A stretch of 64,000 nucleotides of DNA from Chlamydomonas reinhardtii. Lineage: Eukaryota; Chlorophyta; Chlorophyceae; Chlamydomonadales; Chlamydomonadaceae. Shown here piece by piece: positions 11,207-21,760 of the stretch. The notes beneath the pieces were generated by a model. The model made no database searches and had not been told where the DNA came from. It saw nothing but the letters and a program-made list of their open reading frames with translations. Every line of letters starts with the position of its first letter. The first letter of the stretch is position 1. Both the position numbers and the translations under genes were made by a program. The stretch spans positions 5,377,356 to 5,441,355 of the forward strand of contig NC_057006.1 in assembly GCF_000002595.2 (NCBI RefSeq). Reading direction: 5' to 3'.

Positions 11207-11507
11207 GGCCAAACCCCGAGCCACCCTCCCCCCCCACACACGTTCGAGCTCGGAAAGGCTATCAGTTACGCATGTGCATTATACATAATTTGGCACAGGC
11301 TACCGTATCGCGGATTACCGCCAACCGGATCTCCCTTGCTGCTCGTTCCCGTCAGCCAGCATTCCAGCAAGCTGCTGCCCACAACTGACGAGTTTGCCAA
11401 CTTGGATTCAACACCGACACCTCATCTGCGCAGGGCAAGTGCCATACGTACAACGCGCACAGCATGCGAACGAACAGCCACAGCGCATTCATACACGTAT
11501 CATAACA

Positions 11508-11544
11508 CCTACCGCTACGCAGTACCCCGGCTTGCCCCCTCCCC
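11508..11544 (+). repeat. Dispersed repeat, segment B, copy 1
   Basis: CTACCGCTACGCAGTACC and the following GGCTTGCCCC match the reverse complement of 53137-53171 with few differences. It lies upstream of segment A in both places. Confidence 0.6.
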
Positions 11545-12169
11545 TCTGTCCCATTGCGCACCGTTGCAAGGCCAAGTATGCCGGGAACTTAGCCCCTGAG
11601 CCGAGCTATCGGCTATGGGCTCATTCCAAACGTCCATTTCAGCGCGCAGTTATGCGAACGGGATGCGGGACTGTGCGGGGAGGCGCCGGTGAACACAAGC
11701 GCGCTGGTGAGCCAAAGCGAGAGCGCGCGGGCGGGGCGGGGGCGAGGGGGTGGGGGGCCACGGTGGGGGGGCCCCGAGATGTTGCACATGATTTCGCGAA
11801 ATCGCCACCACGATAGTATGCACCGTTGATACCACAAAAATCAGCGCTGCTGATGCATCGAGAAGCAAACGGCGCCGCTGCTTTTGCCGATCGGCGAGGG
11901 CGCATGCGCTTCGCCGACGACCCGAAATGCGCATTTCGGGTCGTCGGCGCTTCGCACTCACCATCTCTTGTCAATTGTTTGTCTTGAGGTATCATTGTCT
12001 ACCACAAGTCCGTGACTGACAAGAATTGCAACCCGATGGCGCTATCGAGTGCCGGGATCCTCCAATCCCTTCGCCTCTAGTCTTACGTCTTCCTCGCGTT
12101 TCCGCAAAGTTATGCATCGCTTGGGACAAGTTGAAAGGCGTATTATTTGCACAAGAACTCTGGCTACGT

Positions 12170-12289
12170 TCGGGTTTCCCAAAATAACTCAAGGTAAAAC
12201 TGTCATAACCGAGGGGGGCCCGCCTGGGGACTCGATGCGACCGCAATGGCTTCCGCCCCTCCCCCTTCGGGGGAAGGGGCAAGCCAACC
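12170..12289 (+). repeat. Dispersed repeat, segment A, copy 1
   Basis: About 120 bp from TCGGGTTTCCC to AAGCCAACC recurs in inverted orientation at 52077-52198. The most conserved core is AACTCAAGGTAAAACTGTCA. The 3' part contains a strong hairpin, CCCCTCCCCC-TTCG-GGGGAAGGGG. The repeat type is unknown; a MITE or SINE tail is possible. Confidence 0.7.
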
Positions 12290-13438
12290 AGCCGGAACCT
12301 CATTCGCCTAAACCGCGGCTGCACGCTCGCCTCAACTTAGCCGTGCCCGCTCTCTCCGCTCTGCATCCGACGCTGGGCCCTGTGCTGCAGCCAGTGCCAG
12401 TCTGCCACGCATCATCGGGTCCAGCGCCACCGCTGCCTGGCCCTGTAAAAACCCCGCCGCATCACGCCGCAAAACGTTGTAGGTACAAGTGTACATGTGC
12501 ACCACGTCCCCAGTCAAGACTTGCGCGCAGTCCACGATGCATAGGCATGCGACGCTGTGGCCGCACACGGCACCTGTGACCGCATCATGCACACAAATGA
12601 CCAAACAATATGCATCACGGGAGCGGAACGCATTCGTAAGGTAGGTTGTTCTCCAAGAGAAAGCGTGCTGAGCCCGCACCACACGGTCGCCTGTCGAGGC
12701 CGGCGCGCCAGCGAGGACAGCGCCGGGGTCGGTATATGCAGGTACAGCCGACCAGGCGTCGTCGTCGTACCGGCAGCCAAACCATAGCACAGATAAACAG
12801 CGCTATTCATGCTGCTGCCTATCAGTTGCTCTGCGCTCCCTCGGACAGCTAACACCTGCCGGCGTCTCTGCATTTAAAGCCTGTAATCATGGCTACCAGA
12901 AGCACCATTGTAACGCGCGGCTTGCGCATGCACGCTGCCGACCGCATTCCCTTCTCTTTTTTGACATACACGAAAACTGCACGTCCAATCAAAGCATGCC
13001 GCTCAGGTTCGGTGTGCCATCCAACCAAAGCCCATAGCTGTGTGTCAAACTTGGACGTGCAGAGGAGTGAAAAGCGAGTAGGTGCACATGCGGGGAATGG
13101 CGGCCGTGGCGTGGAGAGACGAGCGTCAAAGCAGCCAGAGCGATTGCGAGGGCCGGACTACCATGTGCAATGGTGACAGGAACCAACGCCGGCGAGCGAC
13201 TATGTTCATGTGAGCCCCGATGAATGAATGTAGAACGAAGATTGGTGCCCACATGCCTGCATGACACAGTCATACCGTGCAGCGCTGTGTCTGGCAACAC
13301 GACAACCGGTAGGTCACCACATTGAGGCACTGTGGGCTGAGCTGTCAGTGCCAGTGCACGCGTCGCTGACATGCAGATATTAGCAAATGCACTTTTTACT
13401 CTGCACACGAGACGAACAATATAAGGCCTTTCCCTCAC

Positions 13439-15004
13439 CAGGACTGGCGACGCTGTCAGAGTGGCCAGGCGTGCGCCTGGCTGAGAGTCGTCGATTGAAA
13501 GCTGGACTCGCATGTGCGCCTGGGGCCGCCACTGCTCACCCAGGGCCGGCTTCAGGCCGCCCACGCCTGCGGCAGCTGTGGCGCTGCGCTCGCCCTCACC
13601 CGCCGGCCCTCCACGCGCACTGGTGACGTGATTTGTCACAAGCACAGCAATGGAGTGATGTGCTGCTAGTTGTTTGAGTGTCCGTCCCGCTGCTGTCAAC
13701 AGGGTGGTGCCTGCATGTAGAGCGGGTGCGTGGGAGTCGCCTTTATTGGGTGTACAAAGACACAAGGCAGCGACACGGCACCGCATCGCCAGGGGGGGCT
13801 ACTCCATCCAAAAGTTACCATACCAGTACGTATGTGCTTTGCGGATGTAAAAGGATAGGCCGGTCACCTAAACCTACCCTGTGTGTGCTGGGCGTTACCC
13901 AACAGCGTGCTAAGTAGCGCCGACACCGAGTCCACTACCAGCAGCCGCGGCCCAAGCAGCCGCGGCCCCGCCGGCGCCCAGTCCATTCCGCCGGCGCCGC
14001 CATCAGCTGCCGCCTGCTGCAGCTGCTGGACCTGCAGCGATACGTCCAGGCGGTCCAGGAACGTGAGCAGCTCGAAGACGTTGGCTGCCCTGTGCACGTG
14101 GATGCAGCCGCCCAGGTGCTGGGCCAACTCAGCCGGGTCGTGGCGGCCGGCAGCGCCGGCGGCGGCACTGCCGCTGCCGCCCGTGACCAGTCCCTCCGCC
14201 AGCTGGACCACCCGGTCTGGCTTGAAGCTGCCGGTGGTGTCCACGAACATCACCTCGTGGCCCTGCAGCGCCGCGGCGGCCGCGGCCAGCAGGCACAGCT
14301 GCGTCTTGCCGCTGGCGGTCTCGCCCGCCACCTCCACCACCATGCCCTGCCGCAGGCCGCCGGCCAGCAGCCCGTCAATGCTGCAAGACCGCAGCGGCCA
14401 ATTGGGTCACTGGCTGGTTGCTGCGCACGTTTTGGTACTATGGTACAGGAGGTAGCAGCATGGCGCCAGGCGAGGGGCCCCACTCACGTGTTTGAGCCAG
14501 TAGTCAGCAAGCCGGTGTCCGTGTGAAGCCTCTCCACCAGCTGAAGCCCGGTGCTCCACTGCGGCGCCAACAGGCCAGCTACCACCCCCTCAACTGCCGC
14601 CAGCGTCACGGCGTCGACGCCGCATGCGGCCGAGACGGAGGCGGGCGGTGTTGGCAAGCCCTGAAGCAGGAGTAAAGGAGTACAGGAGCACGGACACGGA
14701 CACGTCAGGGGTCCCACATAGGCTCCAGCGTACCTGGGCGTGCGCGCCATGGGCACCGCTGGCGGCGGCGGACTTGCTGCAGCTGACGAGGAACGCCTCG
14801 ACTGCGAGGGCCCAAGTGCCGTCGTGGTTTTGGGCCTGCGGCGCGTTCTTCCCGCCAAAACCCAACTGCAGCTCTTGGCAGGCCCCCACTGTAGCGACAA
14901 AGCTTGACCCGCGTATTCACTTCCACACCTGACGGGAACGAAGCGCTTAAGCGGGACAGCACGGTTGGGGGCAAGCTCGCAGCAAGCTCATCCCAGCGAA
15001 CCAT
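13439..15004 (-). CDS. RAD51D: RAD51D-like recombinase (RAD51 paralogue)
   Basis: RAD51D is part of the BCDX2 complex, which promotes homologous recombination by helping RAD51 filament assembly. Exons in phase: 15004-14929, 14888-14734, 14660-14488, 14380-13899 and 13692-13439 (the last acceptor could be 3 bases on). The ATPase core shows GLLTTG, IDGLLAGGLRQG, Walker A GETASGKT, VMFVDTTGSF and Walker B RLLVVDSVSAL. Then come LKQLAAHHSIAVLVTNHVTS and GLKPALGEQW, which match the RAD51D pattern VVVTNH..LKPALG. The N-terminal domain carries an insertion of low similarity. The 3' end is unresolved: either a donor at 13438 leads to a further exon I could not place, or the frame reads on to a stop at 12989. 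The latter gives SPVLVRERPYIVRL, which fits the usual C-terminal strand only loosely. Confidence 0.8.
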
Positions 15005-15387
15005 TCTTATGACTAGCTATTGTGGGATAATTTGACATGGTCATTACCGAGCGCGCGTTCTGTGCAATTTGGGCCAAGACTGGATCGCGCCATGGATGCC
15101 GGAACTCCAGGGATGGGGGCGGAAGTCCGCACATTCCGCAGGGTCTTTTCGCATGTGTTTTCGCACGCTTTTCGCCTAGACCCTTGCTTTCGCACATCGG
15201 CGGAACTGTGCGAAAATCCATGCGGAAATGGTGCGGAACTCACGAGTATTGATTGACTTCATTCCCGCTCTTCATGATTTCATACATATAATTACGCTTG
15301 TTCATAAGCCAGAACACAGCTCAGCCCTCGGTCAAAGGCACCTGGCTTGCAGTTCCGTTTTTAACTTCCCCCCGCCAGCATCCAGCC
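15005..15387. promoter_or_regulatory. Shared divergent promoter of RAD51D-like and metacaspase genes
   Basis: Only 383 bp separate the two start codons, so both promoters must lie here. Roughly the middle third is occupied by a foldback sequence at 15121-15240. Confidence 0.5.
15121..15240. repeat. Nested foldback (MITE-like) element
   Basis: The ends GTCCGCACATTCCGCA (left) and TGCGGAAATGGTGCGGAACT (right) are imperfect inverted copies. Inside them TTTTCGCAC at 15158-15166 pairs with GTGCGAAAA at 15208-15216. The whole 120 bp can fold into one stem. No target duplication was obvious. Confidence 0.5.
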
Positions 15388-18300
15388 ATGCCGGGCAAGA
15401 AGGCTGTCCTCATCGGTTGTAACTATCCAGGTGCGGCAGCCGATGGCCGACTTCACACCACCGGCTGGCCGCAGTTGCGGCGAGACGTCGCGATATGACC
15501 CGCTCCCGGTTTCGTGCTCTTACGAACTCCGGTCTTGCTCGCAGGGACCAACGCGGCCCTGCGTGGATGCATCAACGATGTGTGGGGAATGAAGGTGGGG
15601 CCGGCGTGGACTGCGCAGGGATGCCGTCGTCGATGCTTTGGGTTCGTGGTCAAAAGCGGCCGGCCGACCGGGATCCATGTGTCTTCCATAAAATAAGAGC
15701 TTAGGTGACTAGTGAAGGGTACTTTCAGGTGGCGGGCGCGCTTCCGGTCAATCACTGAGTTCAACATTGCGTAAAACAGCAGCCGAAAGTCTTGTGGGGG
15801 GCGGGCGTGGTTCAGTGAGGGTTTTCTATATAGAGATGGCCGGCCATGGGGCAGCAGCGGGGCGATGGACAAGGCCTGAGTTTCCAGTAACGCACAGCCG
15901 CGCACGGTTGGCCGCCTTGAGACTTCCCCGATGCAAGCGTTCGAGGGGGTGTACAGGGCGTTGGGGGTAAACCGTATCACTGCGGTCGGCAGTAGCGTGC
16001 CCCCGCTCTTGGTCCTGGGGTAGACTTTCGCGGCGTACACAGGTGCGGTGCAGTTGCTGAAGGTGCCTCGTTCTGTCGCCTGCAGGAGATCCTCATCACC
16101 TACTATGGCTTTACGGACGCGGACCTGACCATTCTGATTGACACGGACAAGAGCTACCTGCAGCCCACTGGGAAGAACATCAAGGTATGTGCAGGAGATG
16201 AACATTTCTGGCTATCAGATAAGTAGCTAGGTGGCGCTGCTGTCAGGTGGGGCTTGGGCGGAATCATGCTGCGCTCTGGTTTGCGGTATGCAGCGCCCAG
16301 GACTAAATGCAGGGTGTTTCGTTACGGTGGCGATCTGGCAGGCTGCGACTCGGCTGGGGGGCTGGTGTGCATTGCACAGGGGGTTGTCTCTTTGGGCCGA
16401 CGACCCTGAATGGACTGCCACTCCTGAAAAGTCGCATTCGTTCTATGTTATAATGGCTGCCCGGGTTGCCCGAGTTCCACCCACACAAACCCACATCCTT
16501 GGAGTTCATGTTATCTTGCCTAACAGGCCAAGATCACGGAGATGGTGAGCGCCGCCCAGGACGGGGATGTGCTGTTCCTGCACTTCAGCGGCCACGGAAC
16601 CCAGATCCCCAGCGCAGACGGCGACGAGAAGGGTGAGCGCAGTGACATGTCTGGGACAGCATATCAAGGGACGGCATAATGACAAAAGACGGGCCACCAC
16701 CCCAACGGGCATGGGTCTGAGGGCTGCGAGCATGTCACCGTGATGGAAATATCTGCCTACGTCAGGTGCGGGTATGTAAGTATCGGTCCGTAAAGCCCTA
16801 CGTTGCTGCGTTCGCCGCTGTAATGACGCTGTGACCATGCGGCACTCTTGCAGACGGCAAGGACGAGGCTATCTGCCCCACGGACATGAACTTGATCTGT
16901 GATGATGATCTGCGTGTGCTGCTGAAGCCGCTGGAGACCAAGCCCGGTGTGAAGTTCACCTTCATCGCCGACTGCTGTCACTCTGGGACCCTTTTGGACC
17001 ACGAATCGGTGAGTTATCTTTCTTTGTAGCATTTGCACTCATTAAGGTATTCTTAATATGCGTTCTGGAGTTTTAAAATGGGTTTCAGATGGGGGGGGGA
17101 CGGGTGTGTGTCAGGTTGTTCCGCGTGCTGCGATCTCTGCACAAGTTACTGTTAGCACTTTTGGCAATCTCAGAACTGTATAAGTTACATTGATTATCAA
17201 TTATATGTAAAAGCACAGATGACAAACGCCGCAACAACCTTGGGTTCGGTTTCATGACCCTGCGTCAAGCGGGCTACCCCGTCCCTGCCCTCGGAACGGA
17301 GTGGATCACGCCTGTCTCTGCAGCTCTCTTATGCCTCCAAGCTGTCGCGCGCAGGTGCAAATCAGCGGCCCCAAGTCGGGCGCGCCCCCGCCGCCGGCCA
17401 TCGACATGGGCGCGCTGGCAGGCTTCCTGGGTGCCCTGGGACAGCCTGACGGCCGCGACTTGAAGAACCGGTGAGTCCGGGATTGGGTTGCTTAGGATTC
17501 GGTGGGGGCGACACGCCTGTTGCACATGGTACGCCCTGGTTTAGATGATCGCTCTAACCGGGTGGTAAGCTGCTAGGTGACTTGTCCTTTGCCAGGCTAC
17601 TCCTCCCGCCGCCTCAGGGCTGTCTCCCTTGCCGTGTGCCAAAACTAAAACCCATGTACCGCACTCCACGTCTCGGCCGGCCTGCAGGGCGCTGCCGTTC
17701 AGCGAGCTGTGCGGCATGCTGAGCCAGCTGCTGGGTGGCGTGCCGGTGGACGCGCGCACGGTGCGCAGCAGCATGGGCACCATCTTCGGCGCCGACTCCA
17801 GCGCCAAGATCCAGCAATTCATAGGCATGTACCAGGCGCTGACGGCAGGTGGGCGGTAGTAAGCAGTACGGCTGGTGCTTGGTTTGCTTGCATGAGCTGC
17901 CGAACAAAACATCTACGGGTGTGAGTAAGGCACCGGTAGCATGTCGAGGGGAGTTGCTGCTCGTGCACGGGTATCCAAACGTGTGATCGCACGCCGTCTA
18001 CAGGCACCAAGGGTGCTGCTGCCGGTGGCGCGGGGGGCATCCTCCAGATGCTGTGCGCGTGCCTAGCGCCGCCCGCCGACCAGAACGGCCCCTCAGGCAC
18101 TCCTGCCAACGCCCAGAGCGGCCCGGGCGCCCACTACGCGGCGCCAGCGGCGGCGGGGGTACGTGGAGGCGGTTTTCGGGACGGGCTTCGCGCTTTGGCT
18201 TACTGTTTACCGGTATGCTCTACTGCGATTGAATAATGCCTCTCTTCCCTCTCCTCGTTTTCATAGAACCTGGCTGAGCCCGACTTGAAGGTCAACTACA

Positions 18301-18757
18301 CGCCCGGCGCCAAGCCGCCGGCCAACGAGCAGCTGGGCGCGGACGTGGGCATTCTCATCACCGGCTGCCAGAGCAATGAGACGTCCGCGGACGCCTGCCC
18401 CAGCGGCAACCCCGACAAGGCGCACGGCGCGCTGTCCAACGCCATCCAGACCGTCATCAAGCAGCAGCAGCAGCAGTCCCCCGGCCAGCCGATTACGTAC
18501 AGGTGCGTGGGGCGGCGGCGCTATGTGGCCGATTGGGTCAACAAGCAGTTGGCTCCACTCCTACGATCTAGGTATTTGTGTCACTGAGTCGTCCTCCCCT
18601 CCTCTTCACTGACGTTCGTGTGTGCTCGTTGCCGGCGCTTCAACGCAGGAACCTCGTAATCGCGGTGCGTGAGATGCTGACCAAGACGGGCTTCGCACAG
18701 AACCCCTGCCTGGAGTGCAGCAACAAGAACGCCGACACCCCGTTCATTGTGTGCTAA
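15388..18757 (+). CDS. Type II metacaspase
   Basis: Metacaspases are Ca2+-dependent cysteine peptidases that cut after Arg or Lys. Ten exons join in phase: 15388-15430, 15545-15594, 16086-16184, 16527-16632, 16854-17008, 17355-17470, 17688-17848, 18004-18158, 18267-18502 and 18649-18757, giving 409 residues. It starts directly in the p20 domain (MPGKKAVLIGCNYPGTNAAL), with no N-terminal prodomain. The catalytic pair is His87 in FSGHGTQ and Cys141 in DCCHSG. A linker of about 130 residues separates p20 from p10, which holds LITGCQSNETSAD near residue 329. No prodomain plus a long linker makes it type II. The linker has a Cys-rich patch (LQMLCACLAPP), and a short CAG run in exon 9 encodes Gln. 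The high intron number and phase agreement make this model secure. Confidence 0.93.
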
Positions 18758-19672
18758 GCGATTGGGCCTGGCGTTGTCAGGAGCCAGAGTGGGGTTTGTA
18801 GATACCAGCCCAAACTAAACCGAACCCAATGCAAGAGATGGCTTGAACCTGAGGGTAGGCTTGTGCGCGGGTGGCTATGAGCATACGCATGCAGGGCGAG
18901 GAGATTGCTTGGTGACAGCTGGCGGATTGGTGAGCTGTGGCGTGGCGGCAGGTACATGATGGTGTGGCGTGGTGGTGATGTATTCTCTCGAGCCGCTGTA
19001 CACGTGACGTTTCCGGTGATTTGATACGACTGGAACTGTTCACTCTGTTATGACAATAAATTCTAGTAGCTGATGCCAGCACGAGTAAGCAGACGTATAC
19101 ATGGAGAGTTTACTCAAGGTTGCAGTGCCCATGGACAGTGCGCTGTGACTCGCTCCAAGCGCCTGCCTGTAACTCTTCCCCATCATGTGGGTGGTTGTCC
19201 GGCACATGTACACGGCGGCGGGGCCTCATTGGCACGCTCGGTCTACTCGCTCTTTATCGACCGGCCTGAACCTGTCACCGCCACTCGTACTCAATGGCAA
19301 CTCGTTTGCAGCTGTCGGCAGCGGACTTTCCGCAGTCGCCTGTGATACTCGTTGCCAAACCTTGATGCTCACGTCTGGCTGCGCGCTGACTCCGCTCCTT
19401 GGGCTGCCCAGGCTGCGGGCAGCGTTGCTCCCAACAGTGTTGCCCGTCCCCCCTCCGCTCATGTGTGCCGCCTCCAGGCCGTACACCGCTGCTGCTGGGC
19501 CCCTCCACTACACAGCGCGCCCCGAGCCTCTCTCACCCGCCGTAGCCATACTGCTGCCGAGCCACAATCAAACGCCTCCCCCGGCAGGCCTCCCCCTCGC
19601 CATGCAAGTGTACCGACACACGTGCACCTCGGCACCTGCACCTTTGCCCCCGACCCCTCGCGCGGCCTCACT
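18758..19672. other. Convergent 3' UTR spacer
   Basis: This 915-bp stretch lies between two convergent genes. No coding motif was found. The antisense and sense frames near 19185-19680 overlap and look like compositional noise in C-rich sequence. Confidence 0.5.
19168..19172 (+). terminator. Candidate TGTAA polyadenylation signal, metacaspase
   Basis: TGTAA lies about 410 bp past the metacaspase stop, a common 3' UTR length in volvocine algae. Confidence 0.4.
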
Positions 19673-21252
19673 TTAACCACCCTTCTCAATCTGGCCCAGG
19701 AGCTTCTCCATGCGGAAGCGCATCAGCGGCTGACCCTTAGCGTTGCGTTTGAAGTGCAGGTGCTTCTGCTCCTTGCGGACTTTCTGCAAGGGGGCAATAG
19801 CGGTGGAGCGCACCAACAGCATGAGACACAATAGGTGGGGCCCTGCAAGGTAGCGGTGCCGCGCAATACACCTTGACCGGGTGCGGCCCCAACCCAGGAG
19901 GTGGTTGCAAGCAGCACACGAATTGGACAGTTGGATGCAACCGGGTGACCCCACGCACCTCAGCTGCCGCCAGCCGCTTCTGCCGTTCCTCCCGCTCCTT
20001 CCTTGCCTGCATTGTTGGAAGCGGCCCCAGCTATTGACACCAAACACAGGAGTAGCACACGCGGCGGCTAAGCGCCGAAAGCAGTGGGCTCTCCTCCAAT
20101 GTGATGCAATACTGTGCCTAGTCCGATGGTACCGCGCATCCTGAACTCACCGCCTCCTTGGCCTGCTGCTCCTCCGCCTTCTGCTCCGACACCTTCTGAG
20201 CCAGCCGCTGCAGCGTAGACAGCCGCTCGCCACCGCGGCCCCTGCCGCGGCCGCCGTCACGGCCACCGCCGCGGCCGCCGTCACGGCCACCATCACGGTC
20301 GCCCCCTCGCCCAGCCCCTCCGCGGCCACCAAAGCCACGGCCCTGACCACTGCCGCCGCCGACCACAGGCTTGCGGTCATCCCCATCATCGCCGCCCTCG
20401 TCTCGAAGCCGCTTGTTGCCTGCGCCTGCGGGCCCGCCATGCCTCTGCTTATGCTGCTGCCCGCGAAGGCCGCGCCCGTATTCCTCTCCCTCCTCCTCCT
20501 TCTCCTCCTCCTCTTCCTCCTGCTCCTCCTCCTCGTCTGCTGCACCGGCGCCCTCATGCCCCCTGTGGGCGTGTTGCGCATGGCCCTGCCGCCCCGGCGC
20601 GGCAGCCGATTTGGGCCCGGCGTGCGCGTGGGACGCCACGCGCTCCTGGCGCTCCTGCTCCTCACTGTGCGGTTCCTCATTGAGATGATCACCCGGCTCC
20701 GAGTCCAGTCCACTGCCCGAGCCTGTGCGATAGAACGCACGGGGAACAAGGGTAATGGAGCGGGTGCGGGAGACTGGGAAGTGAGGAAAGCCGCATGCAC
20801 CTCCCATGCCCTGCTTGACATCCACACTAGCATGCGCCAAGAGCTGCCATCCCTTTCAAGGCTCTTACCAATGCCGTCTAGAGCCTCGAGCTCAGCAATC
20901 TGTGTGGAGGGCGAAGTCAGGTGCGGGGTGTCAACTGTGAGTGTCAACTGAGGGTCCAGCGTGGCGGCCACAAACCGTGCCGACAGCTCCCAAGCCCCGA
21001 AAACATGCCACAATGCCTCACCGAGTCTTTCACTTCTCCGCCGGCAAGCACTCCCTGTGCCGCGAGCTTTTTCTTAAGCTTGCCGAGCTTGCTGTGCTGA
21101 ATGAGCTTTTGTTTCTTCAGACGCTCAATCTTCTTTCGCTTGTCATATTTGCTGACACCAGCAGAAGCGAACTTGTCAAGCGACAAACCCGCACCAACTC
21201 GCCGTGCATGTTTCTTGTGGGGGCCGTCACCGTCGCCGCCCCTGTCCTTCAT
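19673..21252 (-). CDS. Fyv7/CCDC59-like rRNA-processing protein with RGG insert
   Basis: Fyv7-family proteins (CCDC59/TAP26 in animals) act in the small-subunit processome on pre-18S rRNA. Five exons join in phase: 21252-21022, 20899-20869, 20722-20151, 20006-19959 and 19783-19673, giving 330 residues. The very basic N-terminus (KKHARRVGAGLSLDKFA, then RKKIERLKKQKLIQHSKLGK) and the C-terminal KRNAKGQPLMRFRMEKLL match the family; the KGQP-M motif is the most diagnostic. Exon 3 is unusual. It adds about 190 residues, including an acidic Glu/Asp run (roughly 135-155) and an Arg-Gly-Asp-rich RGG-like tract (roughly 200-250). RGG tracts bind RNA and target nucleoli, so the addition fits the role, but that is inference. 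The family call rests on short motifs. Confidence 0.68.
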
Positions 21253-21760
21253 TTTTGTAATTGCAATAAAGTGATAAATTACTGCAAGTAAACTATACGT
21301 GGAATGGTTTAACCGTGTGGCGGCGACTCGTTGTGCTCAGAATGTCGTTGTTCTGCTGCCTCAAACCGTTTTGTCGAAAGAACCAGTTTTGATGGTCAAA
21401 TGTATGTGTATTTGGACAGGAGGAGCATACCGGCTGACCTATTGTTCTGGCACAAAACTTGACAGTGGAACCTGGCGGCCTTTGGTCATCTCCACGATGA
21501 CCTTTCCAGAACAGGTGTCAGAACGCACGCCCACCCAGCTAGCACTACCCAGCTAGCACCATCTTTAAGGGTGCACCACCGACGCTGTCGCGGCACCACC
21601 GCTGCTGCCTGCCACCCCAGCTAGCACCACCTTGACATTGCCTACCCCAGCATTCAGCTGCATTCCGCGCACATTATCGCGTTCCATGCACGTGGCTCAC
21701 TTCCTTCGTCGGTCCGCTCACTACCGCATAGCCAGGATGCATGCCTCTGAAACCGTGTCA
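21253..21760. other. Spacer between Fyv7-like start and apyrase stop
   Basis: This 508-bp stretch holds the Fyv7-like promoter and the apyrase 3' UTR. CCCAGCTAGCACCA-type short direct repeats occur near 21535-21630. No gene was seen, and no TGTAA on the minus strand was obvious. Confidence 0.45.

Larger units (their letters stand above)
11207..12988. other. Gene-poor spacer with dispersed repeats
   Basis: No gene is supported. The stretch holds two segments that recur, inverted, near 52-53 kb (11508-11544 and 12170-12289). It also has G-rich runs near 11730-11780 and a local inverted repeat around 11920-11948, where CGACGACCCGAAATGCGC meets its complement. A minus-strand frame ending at 12332 looks like a terminal exon (acceptor just before 12442) but has no partner exons that I can join. 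Confidence 0.45.

Noticed and set aside
12332-12790. Minus-strand frame with a terminal-exon look (acceptor before 12442, stop at 12332)
   Set aside because: No upstream exon could be joined in phase, no recognised motif, and it does not match a RAD51D C-terminus.
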